A DNA stretch of 15,252 nucleotides from assembly GCA_037447655.1 (NCBI GenBank), contig JBBHKE010002850.1:188001-203252 (forward strand), in the 5' to 3' direction. Numbering within the stretch: the stretch's first letter is position 1; each line of letters opens with the position of its first letter. The notes beneath the pieces are model-generated. The model ran no database searches. It was not told the origin of the DNA and worked only from the letters and a program-made list of their open reading frames with translations. The position numbers and the translations under genes were made by a program. Shown here piece after piece: positions 7,901-15,252 of the stretch. The DNA is from Zygnema cylindricum. Taxonomy: Eukaryota > Streptophyta > Zygnematophyceae > Zygnematales > Zygnemataceae.

Positions 7901-8668
7901 TCTGTATTATGAGCAAACAAGGAGGTAAAATAAATTTAGTGCATTATATCACATATTATACGCATTTTTTATAAATTAGGGTTGGGAGCCGCATTATCAG
8001 ATAAATAGGGTTAGTCCCATTGTTAAAAAGTATGCGTTTTTATGGTAGGCCTTTGGCCGGCGCCTTTATCGTACGTTGTGTTATGGGCTTTTCATGTGAT
8101 TTTCTTAGATCACTACTTTGTTCAGCGACCGTCCGATCATCCGAATCTGACGGTGTAAATAAATTTTTTTTGTCCAAATGTTCGAATTGATCCAAATTTT
8201 GGTCTGAATGTTTTAATTGGTGTGGATAGGTCCGAATACAATATGGGTCTTAAGGTCATATTGTATGTTTTGCATACAATAGGCATATTGTATGGGCCTA
8301 CTTTCACCTACTTTTGAACTATGGTTAGTCCACTACGGAAGATTTCCCCTCGTTTTGAGGGCCAATTTACACGGCGTAGAGGCTTCTGGAAAAATAATGT
8401 ACGATGTGCCCTAAAACCGTACAGCATTAGGGCTCAGTGTAATTATTGCATCATAAGAATTGACGGGCCAAATTAAGCGGGAGATTTTTTTAGGAGTTTT
8501 ACACCTTGATCGAAGGGAAAAAACACTATAAACAGGGATAAGGAACAACAGCTCAATTGAAGCCTTTCATTTCACTAAATCCAACGAACGAGATTTCCCA
8601 CACAAATAGAGCGATGTTAAAGATTGGTTACAATTAAAGTCAAACTTACAACGCTTAGTAACATCAGC
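7901..8668. other. unassigned DNA between transposons
   Basis: No gene is supported and no long open frame is present. A perfect 9-bp stem TATTGTATG / CATACAATA (8259-8267 and 8273-8281) is followed by a further copy of CATATTGTATG, so the word appears three times within about 45 bases in alternating orientation. The rest has no pattern I can name. Confidence 0.4.
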
Positions 8669-9225
8669 TACACCGTCAATCGCTATTAGAGTAAAGGAAT
8701 AAATAGCGTAAAAAAATAAATAGTGTTATTAACACTAATCGGGATTTTATTTTTTTTGAAAAAAATATATATATACTAATTTATCCCTAACTGTAATTTG
8801 GGTTGTCCTGAATAATAAATACCCGCTCTTTCAATGTCTACAGTAATATGTGTATTCGTACGAAATCTGACAATTTGTACGCCATCGCGCTGTTCACACG
8901 GTCGTCGGATGAACATATGAGAACGTGATTTTTGTCGACGAGTTTGCGTCTCTTTCTTCCAGTGCACATTCACATGTGGGCTCAATAATGTTAAGTGTAT
9001 TTTTATGCTTTTGTAATTAAAAAAGTACCATTTCGTACGGGGATACCCTGTCCGTACGCCACACTATTTCCATCACTGTGTACTTCCACTATTAACGCTA
9101 ATTTAAAAAATAACCTAATTAGAATAATCGAAAAAATAGAATTATGGATTGTATTTCAGGTTTTTTTTTTTTGAAAAAAGGGCACCGAATTTGTGTTATA
9201 TACTCTAATAGCGATTGACGGTGTA
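8669..9225. mobile_element. TA-flanked inverted-repeat element A (557 bp), non-autonomous DNA transposon
   Basis: The first 25 bases (8669-8693, starting TACACCGTCAATCGCTATTA) are the exact reverse complement of the last 25 (9201-9225). Taking the outer TA at both ends as the duplicated target leaves an element with termini CACCG...CGGTG, which fits the TA-target habit of Tc1/mariner-like elements. No transposase is recognisable; a 69-codon minus-strand frame (8776-8985) inside is not identifiable. The interior has A/T homopolymer runs at 8741-8775 and 9162-9173 and a perfect palindrome TAGTGTTA-T-TAACACTA (8721-8737). Confidence 0.85.
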
Positions 9226-9228
9226 CAG

Positions 9229-9448
9229 TACACCGTGTGTCGCTATTAGGGTTAATCATTTTTTCGCCACTTAAAACATCTTTTCTCCGTACACACTTGT
9301 CCAATTTTCAATTTGAGACCGCCAATCGGAAGCTGAAATCCTTATCTTTCAATCGCAACCGTTAGATCCAAGATCTGACATGTGTGTACGGAGAAAAGAT
9401 GCATTAAGTGGCAAAAAAACATTAAAACTAATAGCGATTCGCGGTGTA
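9229..9448. mobile_element. TA-flanked MITE B (220 bp), same family as element A
   Basis: The left end (9229-9296, starting TACACCGTGTGTCGCTATTA) and right end (about 9382-9448) are inverted repeats of about 67 bp with roughly ten mismatches and one indel. They share the subterminal words CGCTATTAG, GCCACTTAA and CATCTTTTCTCCGTACACAC. The outer TA on both sides fits a TA target duplication. The outermost 25 bases resemble those of element A, so both belong to one family. The loop (9297-9381) has no coding content. It is separated from element A by only CAG, forming the palindrome ACGGTGTAC-A-GTACACCGT (9218-9236). Confidence 0.85.
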
Positions 9449-10017
9449 TCGGGCGTAAAATCTGGTTTGCATAATGTATTATGTCATATCCTCGTCGTAG
9501 GTGTCACATCTGATAGGTTTGCGGCTTTTCCACATATGAACTTTTTTCTCGGTGACCGTCAAAATCTCTAAAATTAGTCCGTTGGGTCTTTAGGTTCAAT
9601 GCCGTCGAGGTCCCTAACTACAGTACCGTACTGTACTCTGTTGGGACGGGGTTGACTTCCCCGTCAGATATTGAAGACGGGCTTTCTCGTCTCTATTAAA
9701 CGTTTCGAAAGGGAGACCCTGGACTCGCACGTGCATAGACGAATTCCACGTTTTTTAGTATTGACGGGGTTCCCGACGGTCAACCGTCGACGGTTACAAA
9801 TGTTTGCAAAGTATACGGCGGCGTTTGGCGATTTGACTTGATTAGCGCTAAAATGATTTGACGGTCGTCTAATCGTACACAATGGCCAAGGTGGAGCCGG
9901 ACGAACGCAATGTTATTCGTAGGCGTGTCTATATACCGTTAAGCTTACAGTTACCGTTGGTTTATTGTACTGACAAAGTACAGATATTAAGCCAATTCTG
10001 CCGACGCAAGCAGATGG
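9449..10017. other. unassigned, relatively CG-containing region
   Basis: No gene is supported. A 72-codon minus-strand frame (9664-9882) has no known motif. A perfect 14-bp palindrome AACCGTCGACGGTT lies at 9782-9795. CG dinucleotides are more frequent here than in the flanking transposons. This may be older single-copy DNA into which the elements on both sides were inserted. Confidence 0.35.
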
Positions 10018-10025
10018 TAATTTTC

Positions 10026-10808
10026 TAGTGTTGGGTATCGGGTAAAATCATATCGCAATGATTCCGATATTTTATATGTTGAATATCGATCGAAGAGACT
10101 TCTCGATATATCGTACAGGGAACAGCATAAATCATCGCGATATATATAATATTTTAAATTTAATATTTTATATAATATGTTATTTTATCGAAAAAGACAA
10201 ATTGTGTAATACGCCACGTACGACGTGAATTTTGTTCCGGAACTTCAACGGTACACGCCGCAAAATGTAACGGAATAAAAATTATTAATTCTGTAATTCA
10301 CATAATTATTTAGTACGTACAGAACTTCACGTACGAAAAGGTCACACTAATTTAGTCAAAAGATAATCTGATAAATTTTATTTTTTTTCATTTAGGGAAT
10401 TAGATTTGGAATTTGGGAAAGTAAATAATTAATATTAATGTGGAAATATGGGTTACTTGTGGCCACATATTGATTTCAGAAGTCGGTTGGAATTATATTG
10501 CATTTTTTTAAGTGTAAAAAATGTGAATTTTTATTATTATTTTTATTAATTTGGAGTAGCAGTAGTTAGTACTACCAGCTGCAGTAGGCCAGTAGCACTA
10601 GTACTGGCAGCAGCAGTAGTTAGTACTAGCAGCACCACTAACCGTAGCACGAATAGTTATAAAATACAAAAAAAGGAGCTTCGATATATCGCGATACGAT
10701 ACATCGGCGATATATCGCGATATTTAGCTTTTCGATATATCGATTATCGGGTACTTAAAATTCGGTACATATCGAATATCGGCAAGTGGTCCTCCATACC
10801 CAACACTA
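10026..10808. mobile_element. non-autonomous hAT element (783 bp) with 8-bp target duplication
   Basis: The ends TAGTGTTGGGTAT (10026-10038) and ATACCCAACACTA (10796-10808) are perfect 13-bp inverted repeats. The 8-mer TAATTTTC stands directly outside on both sides (10018-10025 and 10809-10816). An 8-bp duplication and short TAGTG-type ends are the hallmark of hAT transposons. No transposase frame exists inside, so it depended on an autonomous relative. Both subterminal zones are packed with TATCG/CGATA words (10036-10200 and 10680-10785), and such subterminal motifs are the usual binding sites of hAT transposases. The centre contains an AT-rich quasi-palindrome (about 10140-10180) and an AGT/AGC-rich stretch. 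Confidence 0.93.
10553..10650. repeat. AGC/AGT trinucleotide-rich stretch inside the hAT element
   Basis: The stretch is made of AGCAGT, AGTAGT and CAGCAG words. The word AGCAGTAGTTAGTACTA occurs twice, once near 10557 (with one end difference) and once near 10613, so part of it arose by local duplication. The sequence has hairpin potential around CAGTAGCACTAGTACTG. No coding role is apparent. Confidence 0.6.
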
Positions 10809-10860
10809 TAATTTTCAGATTCGTAGGAGTGGCCACCCTTATTGATACCAGAACATGCAT

Positions 10861-11031
10861 GAAAATTAAGGGAGGGAAGGGGGAGAGATATAGAGATGGC
10901 GAGGGGGAAAAGGGGGAATAAAGGAGTGAAAGGAACGGAGATATTGAGATATTGAGGATGAAGAGGATGATGAAGAGGAAGATGACGTGATTAGGGACCA
11001 TAGGAAGAGAGAAAAACCAAGGAAGTCGAGG
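10861..11031 (+). other. purine-rich tract with a short acidic-then-basic open frame
   Basis: About 170 bases on the plus strand are mostly A and G. Within it a frame opens after a TGA and runs 10948-11073, giving an acidic run of Asp and Glu (10957-10986), then a basic segment with R-K-R-E-K-P-R-K-S-R. The order acidic-basic is seen in real nuclear proteins, but purine tracts yield it by chance as well. There is no start context, no homologue I recognise and the frame is only 42 codons. It is more likely a simple-sequence tract than a gene. Confidence 0.4.
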
Positions 11032-11040
11032 CACAACCTA

Positions 11041-12718
11041 ATACCACATTGGCAAAACTTATTTCTTTTTGTTTAGCTCGTCAAAACTTCATTCAATTTA
11101 ATATATAATTTTGAGAAAGCAAATAACCGAGCTATATAAACGGATACAAACGAGAATAAGATGTATTTCGATTACTATCTAAGTTCTCATTTTTGTGCTT
11201 TCAAGTATCTTACATATAATGTGTTTGCCAACTAAAACACCATTCACCACCCTATTTTCTAACGCCTTTTTTTTTTAAACCTCTTACTCGGTCTGTTTCG
11301 GTCCACTTGGTGCACGTAACCCGCAATAGGAGACCAGACAAAACGTATAAAACGTATATATAGTTAAAGTTTGATTGTTTTATTTTATTATAACCTTAGC
11401 TTGTAACTTACGTTTCGTAACGATATCATGAGCTTGACCGCGCAAGCAAAAGGAGAAAATATAATAATGTTAGGGAAGGACGACCCAAACGCGTGTACAA
11501 TGGAGGGGAAAGGAAAGGAAAAAATATGTGCCTTAGTTACTGATAGGGACCTTAAGCTCACTACAAAAAGAGAAATCAAGAGTGTAAAGTTGCGTTTAGT
11601 TAGTGGGCTACATTCGCTTAAATGGAAGGCAAACATAGAATGCACGAAATACATTAAAAATACGTAACATAATTCCGAAGCCAAATGTTTACCACTTTTA
11701 ATTTGCAAGGTTTGGATATCCATTTTTCACGGATTTAGGTTCACCATATGTAATGTTTCCAGGATTCATAGTTATCGAATATTAAACACTGTTAAAACTA
11801 TGCAAAAAACGGAAATATGTGCATGGAGAAATACTCGACATATGTGGGGAAAAAGCCAATAACGTTAACAACAACACAGTCTAGTTTATTGACCAGCCCT
11901 CTTAGAGTGCCTTAATTTGGGCACTACCATTTTCCTCGTATATGGGAGGGTGTCACTATCGGGCGGGTTCTTTTCTATTTCCCTTGACTGTAACCTCATA
12001 CGATATTAAATTGAAGAAATTGACCCTAATGTTGAGAGTAAATAATACAGTTCGAGTGCAAACCGTAAGTAAATTTACCCCCAAAAATTGTACGAACTGT
12101 ATATTTGCCCCCAAAACGAGGGTAGAAATTCGAGTGCAATTATCCTATGAGCCGAGACAGTTCTTCAAATCATAAACTTCCTAGCTGCTCTAATTTATGG
12201 CACAAGTCATGTTATATGTCATCACTTTGTCATGCACTCATCCCTGTTCCATTTCTACAATTTGTACTTGTTTTGTACTGCAGTTTTGTACTTTGCGTAC
12301 TTTTCCAAAGCTCCATGTTGTTACGCCACAAATTCAAGAGCATAATTCACTGTCATGCTCTCAGAATAAGTTTGATGGATATGATTCAAGACTGAATGAC
12401 AAGATAAATATATAGTTTTGGAAAAGTTCAAGCAAATTTTAATTTCTTACTCAACCTTTTTGAGCCCCATTTTCAAATAAGGTTCAACACATGGATGCCC
12501 ATGTCAAACCCTAAGAAAGAGAGTCTTGAGGAACAGTTATTAAGCGTTGGAGTAAATAATGTGAAGTCAAAGCAAGTGAAAACAATAAAATTGAGGAGTT
12601 GAAACATCGAAAGGTTGTTAATAAACTGCGGGTCTAGACTCTTTAAGAAAAAAACAGTGGAACGCCAAGGGAAGGGAAGGGAATGGGAAGGTAACTGTCA
12701 AAGATAGAGCTTTCTAGC
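11041..12718. other. unassigned AT-rich region
   Basis: No gene is supported across this stretch. A 79-codon lysine-rich frame (11428-11667) and a 35-codon frame near 12490-12600 are intact but show no motif. An inverted repeat ATACAGTTCG / CGAACTGTAT (12045-12054 and 12093-12102) is accompanied by two direct copies of TTCGAGTGCAA (12051 and 12130) and two similar C-runs with the core CCCCCAAAA, which suggests a worn small element. Confidence 0.35.
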
Positions 12719-12835
12719 CTCTAAAGAGCCCCGTGGATAAAACCACGAAAGAGAACATTTGAACTTCAAGTAAAGGGAAAAGGACGAGAGTTCGTTATGG
12801 TCTAAAGGGACACGTGGATAAAATCAAGAGAGAAA
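12719..12835. repeat. imperfect direct repeat about 82 bp apart
   Basis: The segment TCTAAAGAGCCCCGTGGATA with its continuation (from 12719) recurs from about 12801 as TCTAAAGGGACACGTGGATA, followed in both by AAA(A/T)C and a GAGA-rich end. Spacing is about 82 bases. It is probably an old local duplication. Confidence 0.55.
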
Positions 12836-13124
12836 TGGTACGGTGTGTGCTATAAGCAAAACCAACTACAAAAAACGTATCAACTAAAAACCAGTGCATA
12901 TTTGCTGCATCTACCAGCAGTCAACTTTCATGGCTCAAACAGATGAATAAAATGTCGACAGATGAGTGACCTAACCTTAGAAGAATAAATGACTGCAATG
13001 CCTATGGATGATGTATCATAATAATATGGCACAGGATATTCATGTTTGCAGACAAAATACTACGACCTAAAAATAAGCTGTAGTTGCTACTCTCGTGTGG
13101 TTCTGATGTCTATTCATTATGTCT

Positions 13125-13183
13125 AGCTTCTCTATTATTAGCTTCTTCTCTCATAAGCTTTCTTCTCTTATAAGCTTCTTCAC
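13125..13183. repeat. short tandem repeat, units of 15-17 bp
   Basis: Four successive units begin AGCTT: AGCTTCTCTATTATT, AGCTTCTTCTCTCATA, AGCTTTCTTCTCTTATA and AGCTTCTTCAC. On the minus strand the repeat is read as a Glu/Arg/Lys-rich open frame, which is a by-product of the purine-rich repeat. Confidence 0.6.
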
Positions 13184-13250
13184 TGAATGTTGGCACTGTT
13201 GTGAAAAGGGAGAATAAAAAGCTAAACCATATTTTGCATTCCAAACCCAG

Positions 13251-13486
13251 GATGAAATCTTTGACCTCAAATTCCTCGCCCAAATTCCTAAAAGTGAAAT
13301 GTCTATGTGAAACGGGTCTCAACTCTAAATGGCCCTCCCTTCAATCCAAAGCCACAGATCATTGTGTATGGAGAAGAATTGATGGTGTGATTGTCCTCCT
13401 CTGCTGTATGGACTGTATGGGATGTTGGCGACCAGAACTTGCCAGTGGACTTGGTTGAAAAGGGCGAGGAGCCTGGGAAAGAGGAT
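13251..13486 (+). pseudogene. broken plus-strand coding remnant of unidentified family
   Basis: An AG acceptor-like site (TTCCAAACCCAG|G) at 13250 is followed by a frame reading D-E-I-F-D-L-K-F-L-A-Q-I-P (13251 onward). After a shift near 13300 a second frame reads through N-G-P-P-F-N-P-K-P-Q-I-I-V-Y-G-E-E-L (13331-13384), a stop at 13388, then S-S-S-A-V-W-T-V-W-D-V-G-D and P-V-D-L-V-E-K-G-E-E-P-G-K-E-D to a stop at 13487. The composition is far more protein-like than the surrounding frames, and the breaks are few (one shift, one internal stop). I do not recognise the family. It lies on the strand opposite to the MutS2-like exon, either convergent with that gene or nested in one of its introns. 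It could be a processed or transposed gene fragment. Alternative: chance, given the short length. Confidence 0.4.
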
Positions 13487-13746
13487 TGATTTGATTCCAT
13501 TTGTACCTACAAGCAGCATTGTCAGAATTTTCTTTCATTTTAACTCAAAAATGGCAATTAGCGCCATAGTTTGAAAAAAAAGTGAAACGTATAAAAAATT
13601 GCGCCAAAAAAAACGACATGTACATATTTCCAGAAGGACATTTTAGTAACCCAATACTGAACATGTCCCACTAAAACATACACTGGTCCACACGACATTA
13701 CAGAATGTTGAAATATATGTCAAAAACCCTCCAAACTCATTACTAG

Positions 13747-13886
13747 TGTATCATATATATAATGTCAATACATACATGATATTATGTATGTATACATCTA
13801 TAAATGTGTATATGTATACATATTCGCATATATACACACGTATATGTGTGTTTATATACACACACACATATATTTATACACATTTT
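13747..13886. repeat. TA/TG/CA dinucleotide simple-repeat region
   Basis: The stretch alternates purine and pyrimidine in words such as TATATA, GTATGTATAC, ACACACACAC and GTGTGT. Such sequence is prone to slippage and to forming cruciform or Z-form DNA. It lies in what would be the intron 3' of the MutS2-like exon, and the 120-codon plus-strand frame through it (13746-14108) is an artefact of the repeat. Confidence 0.85.
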
Positions 13887-14122
13887 AATTGTTACATCTG
13901 TCAGCAATTTCCTGTAGGACATATCGGTTATAAGTTATCGGTTAAAATTCACCAAAATGTATCACTAGTACTTCTAAACCATCACATCCTAGACAAGAAA
14001 AGAACTGAAATTTTTCAAAAGACGAAGTTAACCAAATTCAAATTCAAACAAAAACATCTCCCAGGTGATAAAATTCAAATGCAAAAACAAACAAAAACCA
14101 TTGGTTGAACATGAGAAACTAC

Positions 14123-14482
14123 CTCTGAAAGTGCTTCCGCAGCCCTTTTCTCTGCCTCTTCCAATAGCCCGGAAGCTACAGCACCTGGTCTCGTTCGAGT
14201 CCGAGCTACCGCCTTTGCCTTAGCATTTGCCTTGAGTTTTGCCTTTCTCATATTCTCTCTCCACTGCTGAAGCAACAATGGATGTCTCGCTTTGCTCAAA
14301 TCCACCATAAGCCCTTCTTTTCCTACTTGATCTTCTCTGTCCACTCCATCGTCCACAATTGACTTATTTTCAATACCTTTTCCATTCTTTCTACCATCAG
14401 CTTGTGACAATGTTGAGCTATTATTGCTGAAAATCGGTCGAGTTCCTCCAATCCAAGAGCTGTAACGTGCTCGAGCCACAAT
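14123..14482 (-). CDS. MUTS2: MutS2-like mismatch-repair-family ATPase, single internal exon
   Basis: MutS2 proteins are MutS relatives without the mismatch-reading domain. In bacteria they act on recombination intermediates or stalled ribosomes; plant copies are often organelle-targeted. On the minus strand this exon is exactly 120 codons and phase 0 at both ends. The acceptor is GATAG|ATT (AG at 14483-14484) and the donor is CAGAG|GTAGTT (GT at 14121-14122). Residues 1-16 (VARARYSSWIGGTRP) match the end of the MutS2 lever region. Residues 60-73 (VDLSKARHPLLLQQ) match the R-H-P-L-L motif that precedes the MutS ATPase. Residues 74-98 are Lys/Arg/Ala-rich and 106-120 Glu/Ala-rich, the plant-type insertion before the ATPase. 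The in-frame triplet before the acceptor is a stop, so splicing there is required. No Walker A (G-P-N-T-G-G-K-T) exon is found to the left in the window and no upstream exon to the right. The family call is from memory of motif patterns. Confidence 0.72.
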
Positions 14483-15252
14483 CTATCTGCCCCTTATCCC
14501 ATTTCCCAAAGAGGAAGAATAAAATAGCCACATAATATTCCATAAGCCACACTAATTCGGTGCAGCTAGAGTTTGTAGCATCGATACCATTTTTAATTTT
14601 GTTTTCTGGTGGATTACGGGAAAGGTCCCAGAGACTTTCGAAAAAGGACAATAGATCAGTTTAAACTTTCATTGATCTCAAAACCTGTTGTCTACACTTT
14701 CCAGTTGTTTATAAATACTGTAGAACAAAAGACAGCAAATATTGGAGGAAGCCAGTGCCTAACAAAACATGTCACTTGTTTTCAACAATGTTTCATCTCC
14801 TAATACCATAGAAATTGTGCATCACAAATTTGGTACATTAGAGAAGTACAATATGGATGTAAACAGCCAAAAACAAGCAAGAACATTTATCAAAATGGAA
14901 CTATTTCTATGGTGAAGCTTTAGTTTCCACAATTTTGTTTCATCCATTGTGTGGATCACTCCAAACAAATGTGAAATTGAAAAAACGCAACTTTTTATCA
15001 ACTGTGTAAACTTTTGGTAAATATCAAAACTAAGTTTTCCAAAGGTGTAAGCAGTAAACTGTGATATATAGAGTGGAATGATTAGAATAAAGAGTGACTT
15101 TCGGTACCATATTGGCCTCCCAAACAACAAGCCATTCCTCAAAAGGTAAATCCCAAAGCTAGAAACCAATGTCTAGTGATCTAAAGTCAAATTTTCCCAA
15201 CTCTACTATTGAATGGACATCAAAGTTAGAAGTCGGTGATGTGCCTTCTTTG
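14483..15252 (-). other. probable intron upstream of the MutS2-like exon; nothing else recognised
   Basis: On the minus strand this lies 5' of the exon. A good pyrimidine tract plus AG is present near 14726 (TTGTTCTACAG on the minus strand), but the following frame closes quickly and shows no MutS2 motif. At the window edge a minus-strand frame is open from the last bases down to a stop at 15159-15161 (about 30 codons). It could be the end of an exon entering from outside, but it carries no motif. The rest is AT-rich without repeats I can name. Confidence 0.4.

Noticed and set aside
11428-11667. 79-codon lysine-rich open frame
   Set aside because: It is intact, but no family, splice context or promoter could be argued. 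Lysine and threonine richness follows from the purine-rich strand, and the opposite strand is open too.
13746-14108. 120-codon open frame
   Set aside because: Its first half translates the TA/TG/CA simple repeat (Tyr/Thr/Ile/His runs), so the frame is an artefact of sequence composition.
14421-14651. Minus-strand frame overlapping the start of the MutS2-like exon as an alternative exon start
   Set aside because: It reads the exon's first bases in the wrong phase. The MutS2-like phase has a stop directly upstream, so splicing at 14483 explains the start better.
14822-15169. 115-codon minus-strand frame with hydrophobic segments
   Set aside because: It is AT-rich intron-like sequence giving Phe/Leu/Ile by composition. 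It has no motif or splice support and lies 5' of the MutS2-like exon.

Overview
This window reads as nuclear DNA of a eukaryote, most likely a land plant or a streptophyte alga. No compact, operon-like genes are visible. The DNA is AT-rich by eye and full of nested, decayed transposable elements. The one well-supported host coding segment is a spliced exon, with a GT donor and an AG acceptor, that resembles MutS2, a mismatch-repair-like ATPase of bacteria and plants. The lineage call is an inference from the Ty3/gypsy integrase type and the MutS2-like exon. No rRNA, tRNA, CRISPR array or bacterial regulatory signal was found.

Left part (1-5830). Positions 1-1072 hold a 31-bp tandem repeat and a pair of adjacent hairpins, but no assignable gene. 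At 1073-2437 lies the 3' end of a dead Ty3/gypsy pol gene: an HHCC zinc-binding module, the DDE integrase core, a C-terminal beta-rich tail and then a PHD-finger-like module. It is followed at once by a polypurine tract (2467-2480) and a 281-bp LTR (2482-2762). A second 281-bp LTR of the same family sits at 3945-4225. Unassigned DNA follows, with a dense cluster of GTAC motifs (4680-4761), diverged interspersed repeats and a hairpin.

Middle (5831-10816) is a mosaic of DNA transposons, most with readable target-site duplications (TSDs). First comes a foldback element of about 1.06 kb with arms of about 455 bp (5839-7892; TSD TATTTTAA). Its left arm was later split by a 997-bp TG...CA insertion (5917-6913; TSD TAAAG) that looks like a solo LTR. 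Next are two TA-flanked inverted-repeat elements of one family lying 3 bp apart (8669-9225 and 9229-9448). Last is a 783-bp non-autonomous hAT element (10026-10808; 13-bp perfect terminal repeats; 8-bp TSD TAATTTTC).

Right part (10817-15252) has fewer repeats. It holds a purine-rich tract, a short broken plus-strand coding remnant (13251-13486) that I cannot identify, a TA/TG/CA simple-repeat region, and the minus-strand MutS2-like exon (14123-14482). The exon lies alone, with no neighbouring exon recognised. The ATPase-encoding exon expected next (to the left on the minus strand) is not in the window, so the gene either has very long introns or is a fragment.

The parts do not form a pathway. 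The window is best read as a repeat-rich intergenic or intronic region beside or inside a MutS2-like gene. The least ordinary observation is the PHD-finger-like module fused to the end of the retrotransposon polyprotein.
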